Positions 43,314 through 52,300 of a stretch of DNA of 64,000 nucleotides are shown in pieces. Source of the DNA: Pseudomonas lini (GTDB lineage: Bacteria > Pseudomonadota > Gammaproteobacteria > Pseudomonadales > Pseudomonadaceae); contig NZ_JYLB01000001.1 of the NCBI RefSeq assembly GCF_001042905.1, positions 434,001 to 498,000 of the forward strand, read 5' to 3'. A program made the translations under genes and the position numbers. Positions within the stretch are counted from its first letter, which is position 1. Each line of letters starts with the position of its first letter. The notes beneath the pieces were generated by a model. That model made no database searches. It was given only the letters and a program-made list of their open reading frames with translations, and was not told the origin of the DNA.

Positions 43314-45098
43314 ATGCGAAGCACACCTGAAAACAGCCTGAAAAATGCGTTGAAAGCCTGTAGAGACAGCTTCATTTCTGTCGGTTTTTTCAGCTTTTTC
43401 ATCAACGCGCTAATGCTCGTGCCTACCTTCTATATGCTTCAGGTGTATGGGCGGGTGATGGCCAGCGGAAGCCTGACAACCCTGGCAATGCTGACGCTGA
43501 TCATGACCGGGCTGATCATCACGCTCGGCTCCCTGGAATGGATCCGTTCGCGCATCATGGTTCGGGTCAGTACCCGGCTGGATGTGTTGCTGAGTCGCCA
43601 GGTCTATAAGGCCAGTTTCAAACGGGCTCTGGACAGTGGCGGGATGGATGCCTCGGCCCAGTCGCTCAACGACTTGACGGGCCTGAGACAATTTCTCTCC
43701 GGTAACGGTTTGTTCGCCTTCTTCGATGCACCCTGGTTGCCTATCTACATCGCCGTGATGTTCATGTTTCATCCCTGGTTTGGCTGGGTAGCGACGGGCA
43801 GTGCGCTGCTGTTGTTATTGCTCGCGTTTATCAATGAGAGGCTGACGGGGCCGGCGCTGGCCCAGGCGAACAAGGAACATATCGGCGCGACGCTCTACAC
43901 CACGAAAAATCTGCGCAACGCTGAAGTCATCGAATCCATGGGCATGCTTGAAACCCTGATGGACCGTTGGGGACTTCGCCAAAGAAACGTCCTGTTGCTG
44001 CAGGCCGAGGCAAGCGATAGAGGTGCCATCGTCAGCACGCTTTCCAGGACCTTCCGGATTCTGGTGCAATCACTGATTCTTGGCCTGGGGGCGTACCTGG
44101 CCGTGGACCATCAGGTGGGGGCGGGCGTGGTATTTGCCGGGGCCGTGCTGCTAGGGCGCGCATTGGCCCCCATCGATCTGATCATCGGCAGTTGGAGGGG
44201 CTTTATTGCGGCTCGCTCGCAATACGGCCGTCTCAACGACATCCTCGACAAACAACAGGCTCAGCCCGAACGCATGTCATTGCCTGCGCCTCAGGGGCAC
44301 GTGCAGGTGGAGAATCTGGTCGTCGCGGCACCTGGCTCGAGAACCCCGATCATCAACAACATAAGTTTCAGCGTACCTGCCGGCTGCGTTGTCGGCATCA
44401 TCGGTCCAAGTGCCGCGGGCAAGTCGACCCTGGCCAGGGCACTGATAGGGGTATGGGCGCCGCTGTATGGCGTGGTCCGGCTCGATGGCGCTGACATCAG
44501 CGCGTGGGACAAACATGAACTTGGGCCGTATATAGGCTACTTGCCCCAGGACATTGAACTATTCGAAGGCAGTGTCAGCGAGAACATTGCCCGCTTCACC
44601 GAGGTCGACTCGGCGAAAGTCATTCAGGCTGCCAGGACCGCTGGCGTTCACGAAATGATTTTGCTGTTGCCCGATGGCTACGACACCGTCATTGGCAGCG
44701 AGGGCCTCATGCTGTCGGGAGGGCAGCGCCAGCGCATCGGACTGGCCCGTGCCCTGTATGGCAGCCCGCGGCTGATTATTCTCGACGAGCCCAACTCCAA
44801 TCTTGACGAAGTCGGTGATCGCGCCCTGGTGGCAGCCATCCAGCAGCTCAAGCAGACCGGCGCGACCCTGTTTGTCATTACCCACCGAACCAACATCGTG
44901 TCGCAACTTGACCGACTCATGGTGATTAACGCAGGGGTTATCAGTCTCTACGGGCCACGCGAGCAGGTACTCGCCGAACTCAACGCACAGAGACAGCAGG
45001 CACAAAAGCACGCCATGTCGGCAGGCGCCAGCATGGCTTCGGTCAAAACCAGCAAGGGTGATGCCGATGAACCCTACGATGCCCAGTCGTCAAATTGA
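43314..45098 (+). CDS. Type I secretion ABC transporter (PrtD/AprD family)
   Basis: The ~594-residue transporter has a type I permease domain (ISVGFFSFFINALMLVPTFYM at the start) and an ATPase domain. Walker A is GPSAAGKST, the signature LSGGQRQR, Walker B LIILDEPNSNLD and the switch His lies in VITHRTN. It has no N-terminal C39-like peptidase domain, as in protease/lipase exporters. It should power export of the three large proteins encoded downstream. I prefer the ATG at 43314, with AGGGG six bases upstream, over the one at 43290. The end overlaps the membrane-fusion gene. Confidence 0.93.
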   Translation: MRSTPENSLKNALKACRDSFISVGFFSFFINALMLVPTFYMLQVYGRVMASGSLTTLAMLTLIMTGLIITLGSLEWIRSRIMVRVSTRLDVLLSRQVYKASFKRALDSGGMDASAQSLNDLTGLRQFLSGNGLFAFFDAPWLPIYIAVMFMFHPWFGWVATGSALLLLLLAFINERLTGPALAQANKEHIGATLYTTKNLRNAEVIESMGMLETLMDRWGLRQRNVLLLQAEASDRGAIVSTLSRTFRILVQSLILGLGAYLAVDHQVGAGVVFAGAVLLGRALAPIDLIIGSWRGFIAARSQYGRLNDILDKQQAQPERMSLPAPQGHVQVENLVVAAPGSRTPIINNISFSVPAGCVVGIIGPSAAGKSTLARALIGVWAPLYGVVRLDGADISAWDKHELGPYIGYLPQDIELFEGSVSENIARFTEVDSAKVIQAARTAGVHEMILLLPDGYDTVIGSEGLMLSGGQRQRIGLARALYGSPRLIILDEPNSNLDEVGDRALVAAIQQLKQTGATLFVITHRTNIVSQLDRLMVINAGVISLYGPREQVLAELNAQRQQAQKHAMSAGASMASVKTSKGDADEPYDAQSSN

Positions 45099-46392
45099 AA
45101 GCTTCGCCGGCCTGCCGATATCCGACCGTAAAGTACGCCGCCTGGGCATTGGTATTGTTGGGGTGACCTTCGGCCTGTTCGGCACCTGGGCGGCGCTTGC
45201 GCCCCTCGACGGTGCCGCGTACGCGCCGGGGGTGGTCACCGTGCAGACTTACCGCAAAACGGTCCAGCATCCTGAAGGCGGCATCGTCAAAGCGGTACTG
45301 GTCCATGACGGTGACATCGTCAAGGGTGGTGATCCGCTGATCATTCTTGATGATGCCCAGTTGCGCTTCGAATACGAGATATCCCGAGGTCAGCTGGTTG
45401 CGACCAGAGCCATGGAGGCAAGGCTCAGGGCCGAGCGCGACACACTGTCGGCGATCAGCTTTGGGGAGATAGCCGATTCCGAGAGTCTGCGAGGAGTGGA
45501 AGCGCGTCAGGGCGAGACGCAGGTATTCAACGCCCGGCAGGGCTCGCGGCTGGGCCAGATTGCGGTGTTACGCGAGCGCATTGGCCAGTTGAATCAACAG
45601 ATCAAGGGACTGGAAGCGATGATTGGTGCCAAGGTTCATCTGGAGAAATCCTACAGCGGTGAAATCGTTGAATTGACCGACCTGCTCAAGCAAGGGTTCG
45701 TTGACAAACAACGTCTGCTCGATCAGGAGCGCAAGCTGGGGATGCTCAGGTCGGAGGTGGCTGATCACCGGTCCGCTATTAACAAGACTCGTCTGCAGAT
45801 CAACGAAACTCAGCTGCAGATACTGCAAATCGACAAGGATTTCAGTACCGAGGTGGTCAAGGAGCTGGCCGAGGTTCAGACCCGGATGTACGACCTGCAA
45901 GAGAAAACCTCGTCCCTGGAAGACCGGCTCAGTCGTATCGTCATCCGCGCACCCGACGCGGGCATGGTGATTGGCATGACGGTGCACACCATTGGTGGTG
46001 TGGTGAGCCCGGCGACGCCGTTGCTGGATATTGTTCCATCGGTTTCCGAGCTGGTCATCGAGGCCCAGGTGGCGCCAGTGGATATTGATCGTGTCGCCAT
46101 CGGCAAGCGTGCCGATATCCGCTTCGGCGCGTTCAATAGCTCGACCACTCCCGTGATCGAAGGCGAGGTCAGCAGCGTATCGGCTGACCGGCTGGTCAAC
46201 GAAAAGGCCGGGACTGCCTATTACCTGGCGCGGGTTCGGGTAACCCAGGAGGGCGCGCGCACCTTGGGTGAGCGCAAGTTGTTGCCTGGGATGCCGGCGG
46301 ACGTATTGATAATCACCGGGGAACGCACGCTGTTGCAGTACTTGATGCAGCCGGCTCGCGATGCCATGGCTCAATCGATGATCGAGGAATAA
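45067..46392 (+). CDS. Type I secretion membrane-fusion protein (HlyD/PrtE family)
   Basis: The ~441-residue protein has one N-terminal transmembrane helix (LGIGIVGVTFGLFGTWAAL), a lipoyl half-motif (VQHPEGGIVKAVLVHDGDIV), a long coiled-coil hairpin (about residues 100-290) and a C-terminal beta-barrel domain (RIVIRAPDAGMVIGMTVH). It links the ABC protein to the outer-membrane TolC-like channel. The start at 45067 fits AAGGG eight bases upstream; GTG and ATG codons at 45058-45061 are less likely. It overlaps the ABC gene and is followed two bases later by the TolC-like gene. Confidence 0.92.
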   Translation: MNPTMPSRQIESFAGLPISDRKVRRLGIGIVGVTFGLFGTWAALAPLDGAAYAPGVVTVQTYRKTVQHPEGGIVKAVLVHDGDIVKGGDPLIILDDAQLRFEYEISRGQLVATRAMEARLRAERDTLSAISFGEIADSESLRGVEARQGETQVFNARQGSRLGQIAVLRERIGQLNQQIKGLEAMIGAKVHLEKSYSGEIVELTDLLKQGFVDKQRLLDQERKLGMLRSEVADHRSAINKTRLQINETQLQILQIDKDFSTEVVKELAEVQTRMYDLQEKTSSLEDRLSRIVIRAPDAGMVIGMTVHTIGGVVSPATPLLDIVPSVSELVIEAQVAPVDIDRVAIGKRADIRFGAFNSSTTPVIEGEVSSVSADRLVNEKAGTAYYLARVRVTQEGARTLGERKLLPGMPADVLIITGERTLLQYLMQPARDAMAQSMIEE

Positions 46393-46394
46393 CC

Positions 46395-47774
46395 ATGAGC
46401 GCGTCGGCAGTTCTGCTGGGCGGTGTGTTTATGCTTGCAGCGGGTGCCGCCCTGGCGCAAACCATTGCGGCAACGCCGACCGGGGTCAGCGCCTCGACGT
46501 TTTCCACCGACCTCATGCAGTTGTATCGTGAGTCACGGCTGGAAGATCCGCGGGTATTGGCCTCCTATGCGCAAGCGCAGGCGGGTAAGGAGCATCAGCG
46601 CGAGGCTATGGGTGCGCTGTTCCCGCAGGTATCGCTCAATGCCGGGACGAATCGGATTCATCAGGAGAGCGACCTGGTGGAGCAAAGTTACGATAGCGAA
46701 AACTACAGCCTGGTGCTGCGTCAATACCTCTACAACAAGACCGCGTGGGAGAACTACCAAAAATTCAAAAGCCTGGCCAGGCAGTCCGAATCGCAAGCGC
46801 TGGATGCCCAGGCCGAAGCCACGGTGGACTTGGCGGAGCGTTACTTCACCGCGTTGGCGGCCGAAGATGAACTGGAGTTGGTGAGGGCGGAGCGTCGAAC
46901 CACGCAAAAGAGTCTGGACCGAGTCAATGCGTTGTACGAAAAGCAGCTGGCAATGATTACTGATCAGCTCGACCTCAAGGCCCGGGTAGATTTGCTGGCG
47001 GCGCAGGAGCTGGATGCCCAGAACCAGGCCAGTATCAGTCGCGAGGCACTGGCGGAGATCGTCGGCCGTCCGGTCAAGGAGAAGCTCAACCGGATTCGCG
47101 ATGACGTGCAACTACGAGTTTCGGCGCAGAGTCTGGAAACCTGGGTGCGCGAGGGTATAGCGCTAAACCCGGCGCTGAAGGCCAACGAAAGCGGTGTCGA
47201 AGCAGCGGGCGCTGCGTTGCGCAGCGGCAAGGGCGGGCACTATCCGACCCTGAGCCTTACGCTGAGCGCGCAGCAGACCAACGAGGGCTACAACAATGCC
47301 CTGGCGCCGCGCACCGACAGTTATGTCGCCGGTATTGGCGTGCAGGTGCCGCTGTACAGCGGCGGCTCTACCTCGGCGCGGGTCCGTGGGCTCTACCAGG
47401 ATCAGATTACCGCCGAACAGGAACTGGAAGCGATCCGGCGCCGGGTGGTCAAGGAGATCACCAGCGCTTACCTGACCGCCAATTCGAGCGGAGAAAAAAT
47501 CAGTGCAAGCCGAAATGCCCTGGCCTCGGCCCAGTTGTCCAGAGTGGCGGCAGAGAAAGCGCTTGATTACGGAATGGTCAATGCCGTCGATGTACTGACC
47601 AGCGTACGCAACGAATTCCGGGCTCGTCGTGACCTGCTCAAGACGCAATACGAGTTCGTCACCAATGTCCTCACGCTCAACCGCTGGGCGGGAAAGCTGC
47701 CTGCCGAAAGTGTCGAAAGCGTTAATGGCTGGTTGAGCCCCGGCAGCTCCAGCCAAAAGCTCACATCCCCCTGA
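46395..47774 (+). CDS. Type I secretion outer-membrane protein (TolC/PrtF family)
   Basis: The 459-residue protein has a signal peptide (MSASAVLLGGVFMLAAGAAL, then AQ) and the duplicated TolC pattern of beta strands and long coiled coils (GALFPQVSLNAGTNR and GGHYPTLSLTLSAQQ; VNALYEKQLAMITDQLDLKA and AEKALDYGMVNAVDVLTSVR). It forms the outer-membrane exit channel. GAGGAA precedes the ATG. It closes the three-gene secretion operon. Confidence 0.93.
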   Translation: MSASAVLLGGVFMLAAGAALAQTIAATPTGVSASTFSTDLMQLYRESRLEDPRVLASYAQAQAGKEHQREAMGALFPQVSLNAGTNRIHQESDLVEQSYDSENYSLVLRQYLYNKTAWENYQKFKSLARQSESQALDAQAEATVDLAERYFTALAAEDELELVRAERRTTQKSLDRVNALYEKQLAMITDQLDLKARVDLLAAQELDAQNQASISREALAEIVGRPVKEKLNRIRDDVQLRVSAQSLETWVREGIALNPALKANESGVEAAGAALRSGKGGHYPTLSLTLSAQQTNEGYNNALAPRTDSYVAGIGVQVPLYSGGSTSARVRGLYQDQITAEQELEAIRRRVVKEITSAYLTANSSGEKISASRNALASAQLSRVAAEKALDYGMVNAVDVLTSVRNEFRARRDLLKTQYEFVTNVLTLNRWAGKLPAESVESVNGWLSPGSSSQKLTSP

Positions 47775-48231
47775 TCCCCGCAATACCGACCGTGTATCCC
47801 CATCCCGACTGACCGCCAATTTGAGCCATAACCTCCAGCAGTTCAGGTGGTGGTTGCTGTGGCGTTGTCGCAAAAAACTCGAGCACCGCAGTCGCTGTTG
47901 CCCGAGCGCACCGGAAGGCAAAAACCACGAGTGGGAGAGCTTTCCCATGGCTCTGCGAGGTGAGCTTCGCCGAAAAATTGACGTCATAGTTTATTGCGTG
48001 CTTGCTTTCACACCATTCGTCGGTTAATTGACGATTTTGATCGGAATCAGGATTGCTCGCAGTTCGCCTGGCGCAAGCCTAACACCTTGATTTCTTAGGG
48101 GGAGGGCACCCTTGGGAAGATCGACCGGGCTACTCGCATGAAGCTTGAGTCGACGACTGGCGGATGGGCGTGCTGGCAGTGTGCTGGTCTGGCCTAGACT
48201 CAGTTGAACAGATCGAGGGAGCACATCAATC
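47775..48231. other. Intergenic region after the secretion operon
   Basis: No CDS with good coding character is seen. A near-palindrome TGGGAnAGCTnTCCCA lies at 47932-47947; it uses the same TGGGA/TCCCA blocks as the operator-like palindrome of the three substrate genes but in inverted order. A weak promoter-like pair, CTGGCA (48173-48178) and TAGACT (48195-48200) with 16-bp spacing, sits just ahead of the small ORF at 48232. No clear terminator for the secretion operon is visible. Confidence 0.4.
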
Positions 48232-48351
48232 ATGCGCAAGCTATTGATGATTATTCCTATTTATGTTGCCTCGATGGCTTTGCCCGGCTTTTGGAAACGT
48301 CCGCAACGCCTGCCGGTGAAGCCAGTGGAAGTGTCCCCCAGGGATGAATAG
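48232..48351 (+). CDS. Small single-pass membrane ORF (39 residues)
   Basis: This is a 39-codon ORF with GAGGGAG at a good distance upstream of the ATG. The peptide begins MRKLLMIIPIYVASMALPGF and continues with a basic, proline-rich tail (WKRPQRLPVKPVEVSPRDE). A short N-terminal hydrophobic segment with a following positive cluster suggests a membrane-anchored small protein or a cleaved signal. It lies between the secretion operon and the LuxR-type gene, in the same direction. I recognise no family; it could also be a leader peptide. Confidence 0.45.
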   Translation: MRKLLMIIPIYVASMALPGFWKRPQRLPVKPVEVSPRDE

Positions 48352-48483
48352 CCGGGTGGGCACCATTAGGCCTGTCGGCGCTCGCATCTGTCCTTCGATC
48401 ACGGTGGTCAGGTGAGGGAGCTGCTGATCCATGAAGGCCAAGGGAGGGAGGTCAGAGTTAATCTTCAAGGGAGTCAGGAACGT

Positions 48484-49227
48484 ATGACGACCCACAAAAA
48501 ACCAATACGCGTGATGCTGATCGATTGTCGTCCCCTCGTTCTCATGGGCCTTCAAGATTTGATCAATGCCAGGAAGCCTCAGATGGAAGTGAGCGGCCAG
48601 GCCACCACCTATACCAATGCGCTGGATCTTGCCGATCAGTTGCGTCCCAATGTGATTTTTTTCAGTTTCTTTCCAGATGCGCTGAACCCATTGGAGGTCG
48701 TTGCGGGGCTCACCCGCAGCGCCGAAATGAAAGTGCTGGTGCTCAAGGGCCTGTACGAAGCCGTCCCTGTTGCCCAGGCAATAGAGGCGGGCGCACGCGG
48801 TATCGTGCTGGCGGAAGACCCGACGGAATCGATCATCCAGGCCATCATCACGGTCCACCACCGCGACACCGGAAAAGATAGAGCCTGGGCCGGTGGGCTT
48901 TCAGGCTATTCCGCGACCGGGAATATTCACTTGAAATGCAATCTGGAGCAGGCAAAACAGGCGCGGCTGACGCTGCGCGAGAGGGAACTGATTCGCGCCA
49001 TTGTGGGGGATCCGTCCGCCAAATACATGAGCATCGCCGGGCGCCTGGGCATCAGCGAACACACCGTGCACAACCACCTCAGCAACATTTATCAAAAGCT
49101 TAATCTGATCAACCGTATCGATTTGCTGATGTATGCGCTGAAGCACGGGCTCATCAACAACGAAAAACCACCCGAATCCACGTGGGTGGAACTGGATTTG
49201 GTTGCACGTCGAAACAAGACGATCTGA
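48484..49227 (+). CDS. LuxR/NarL-type response regulator with non-canonical receiver
   Basis: The 247-residue protein has an N-terminal receiver-like domain and a C-terminal LuxR helix-turn-helix (LTLRERELIRAIVGDPSAKY, then ISEHTVHNHLSNIYQKL). The receiver lacks key residues: the acidic pair is reduced to LIDCRP, the phospho-acceptor Asp is Ser61 in VIFFSFFP, the Thr is Lys in VLVLKGL, and the conserved Lys is replaced in GIVLAED. It should therefore not use ordinary phosphotransfer. No sensor kinase is encoded nearby. Placed between the secretion operon and its three substrate genes, it is the best candidate for binding their shared palindrome. The start at 48484 is chosen over 48412 because the receiver begins there. 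Confidence 0.88.
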   Translation: MTTHKKPIRVMLIDCRPLVLMGLQDLINARKPQMEVSGQATTYTNALDLADQLRPNVIFFSFFPDALNPLEVVAGLTRSAEMKVLVLKGLYEAVPVAQAIEAGARGIVLAEDPTESIIQAIITVHHRDTGKDRAWAGGLSGYSATGNIHLKCNLEQAKQARLTLRERELIRAIVGDPSAKYMSIAGRLGISEHTVHNHLSNIYQKLNLINRIDLLMYALKHGLINNEKPPESTWVELDLVARRNKTI

Positions 49228-49332
49228 CACCCTCTGGCGCGCCTGAGCCGACACTGTATCGCCGTCCTTGTCGGTGGCCTGCCATAGGGTGTTCAAGTTG
49301 ATGCGAGCGTGCGGATTTCCTACTGGAAGTGC

Positions 49333-49374
49333 AAAAAGATGCGAGGGTGGCTTGTACCACCCTCGCATCTTTTT
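49333..49374. terminator. Bidirectional rho-independent terminator between the LuxR-type gene and the first repeat-protein gene
   Basis: A perfect 18-bp stem with a 6-nt loop has A5 before and T5 after (arms AAAAAGATGCGAGGGTGG and CCACCCTCGCATCTTTTT). The two genes converge here, and the structure can end transcription from both sides. Confidence 0.95.
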
Positions 49375-49385
49375 ACGCGCGTTTC

Positions 49386-52300
49386 TCAGACGCTGCCGTA
49401 AACAATGTCGCTACTCAGAAGATCGACCCCGACCAAGGTGATGGTCGTGACTTGTCCGCCCGTTTCGGCAACCGTGACGATGCTGTCTGCACCGCTGATG
49501 TCGATCGATTGGACAACCGCGCTCTGGTCGCCGTTGAGCACCAGGGCGTCTCGCAGGTTTGCGTTCGCATCGAAGCCGGTGACCTGATACAGGTTCTCAT
49601 CGACTGACAAATCGATGTTGAAGGCATCACGCTCACCGCCCGTACCCACCAGCGAGAAGTCGAAGAGGGCGTCGACCGCGTCGTTGGCGAACAGGTTGGC
49701 GTCAAACGTACTTGTCGCCGAGTCACCATCCTTGTCCGTCAGCGTCGCGTTGAACGTCAGCTGGACATCGCTGGCCAGGCTCTCGCTCTCCTGAATGAAC
49801 TGGATCGTCGGGATCTTGATCTCGCCTCGGGCCATCGTGAGCTGAACAGCGTCGATCAGATTCGTGCCATCGCTCTCAATGAGGAAGGATACCTGTCCGC
49901 CTGCCTCCGGAGTCAGGGTGTTCACTTCGATGAGGTTCGAGAACGTGCCATCCTCGTAGTAGGCCCTGTAGTACAGGTCCTCGGTCGCCGTGTTGTAACC
50001 TCCCACGGAGTTGTCGATGAAGACCCTCATGCCCGTCAGCAGGCTCTCCGGATTGACGACGAAACTTTCGTCGTCAACGCCGATTGCCGCCAGGTTGTCT
50101 CCCTGGAACAGGTTGTTGGCGACGCCGATGCCGGCCGTGCTCACGTTCATGGCCGACGGGTCGATGTACGAGGGCAGGGGGTTGGTCTGTATCTGGGCTT
50201 CGGTGGGGTCGGGTTCCCCAAGGCCGATACCGGTCAGGATGTCCGAAGTGGACGCAAGTGCCTTCGCGGAAAAGAACACAACCTCCTCAGATGGCGAAGG
50301 AATAGTCGGTGGATCCTGCTCTGGAATTAACAAGGTGCGCACTGGATCCGGACCTCCGGCACCGAGCGCGCCATCGGCAGTGCTGAGCACGATCTCCGAA
50401 CTGAAGCCTTGCACCAGATCCAGTGCATAGCGGCCGTCGGCATAGGCGGTCAGCGTGTAGTCGACGCTGGTATCCGCTGTGGCGGCGTTGTTGTCGAAAT
50501 CGCCGGTCAACGTCCCTGCGAATTGGTACGCGCCATTGGCGTCCGGTGAGGGCACCAGCTCGGTGAGCGTGGCGGTTCCGGTGGTGGTCGTGTTGTCTGG
50601 TCTGACGAGGGTGAACTGGCTATTCACCGAAATATCCAGACCAGCCGCACTCAGCCCGTCGGCACCGGCCGACTTGCTCCAGAACCCGGTTTGCGGCAGG
50701 ACGCTACCGGTACCGATCAGGTTACCGAACGCGAGTGCCGGGCCATCATCCTTGAACACCAGGTTCGAACCGATGTTGAGGGTCGCCTGGGCGCTGTCGC
50801 CGTCGCCATCGGTTTTGGTCGCCGTCAGCGTCACCAGGTTGTCCGCCGACAGACTCGTCGAATCATCGGGATCGGTCGCGTCGGGATGCACCACCGCGCG
50901 GCTCTGGTCGAGCGTGACGTCACCATTGGCGGCGACGCTGACCGTGAACACCAGCAGGTTGGTGGTGGCCGTGCGGCCTTGCACCACACCGCCGTTGAGC
51001 GACAGGTTGACCGCCTCACCGGTGGCCGTGTCGGTCAGCCCGGAGGCTCCCGCTACCACGCCCAGCGCATAGGTCAGCGTACCCGCGCCATCAGCGCCAA
51101 ATGTCGAGCTGAAGTTGGCGGCGAAGTTCTGAGTGGCGTTGGTCGCCAGTACCGTTTCGTCGACCGTCAGCGTTGGTTCCTCACCGGTGGTGCTGATGCT
51201 CGGTCCGTCGTCCTTGAACACCAGGTTCGAACCAATGTTGAGGGTCGCCTGGACGCTGTCGCCGTCCCCGTCGGTAGTGGTTGCCGTCAGTGTCACCAGG
51301 TTGTCCGCCGACAGACTCGTCGAATCATCGGGGTTGGTGGCATCGGGATGCACTACCGCGCGGCTCTGGTCGAGCGTGACGTCACCATTGGCGGCCACGC
51401 TAACGGTGAACACCAGCAGGTTGGTGGTGGCCGTGCGGCCTTCGACCACGGTGCCGTTGAGCGACAAGTTGACCGCCTCACCGGTGGCGGTGTCGGTCAG
51501 CCCGGAGGCTCCCGCTACCACGCCCAGTGCATAGGTCAGCGTGCCCGCACCGTCAGCGCCAAACGCCGAGGTGAAGTTGGCGGCGAAGTTCTGCGTGGCG
51601 TCGGTCGTCAGCACCGTTTCGTCCACCGTCAGCGTTGGCTCCTCGCCGGTGGTGGTGATGCTTGGCCCGTCGTCCTTGAACACCAGGTTCGAACCAATGT
51701 TGAGGGTCGCCTGGACGCTGTCGCCGTCCCCGTCGGTGGTAGTTGCTGTCAGCGTGACCAGATCGTCCGAGGTCAGACTCGTCGAATCATCGGGATTGGT
51801 GGCATCGGGATGCACCACCGCCCGCTGTTGATCGAGGGTGACGTCACCATTGGCGGCGACGCTGACCGTGAACACCAGCAGGTTGGTGGTGGCCGTGCGG
51901 CCTTCGACCACGGTGCCGTTGAGTGACAGGTTCACTGCCTCGCCGGTGGCGGTGTCGGTCAGCCCGGAAGCCCCCGCCACCACGCCCAGCGCATAGGTCA
52001 GCGTACCTGGGCCATCAGCGCCAAACGCCGAGGTGAAGTTGGCGGCAAAGTTCTGCGTGGCGCCGGTCGCCAGCACCGTTTCGTCCACCGTCAGCGTTGG
52101 CTCCTCGCCGGTGGTGGTGATGCTCGGCCCGTCATCCTTGAACACCAGGTTTGAACCGATGTTGAGGGTTGCCTGAACGCTGTCGCCGTCCCCGTCGGTG
52201 GTAGTTGCCGTCAGCGTGACCAGATCGTCCGAGGTCAGACTCGTCGAATCATCCGGGTTGGTGGCATCGGGATGCACCACCGCCCGCTGTTGATCGAGGG

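Noticed and set aside
50691..51926. Long open frame (411 codons) on the plus strand inside the six-repeat gene
   Set aside because: It mirrors the 462-bp repeats in antisense, has repetitive, Arg/His/Val-rich composition and no ribosome-binding site. The opposite strand carries a coherent DUF5801 protein.
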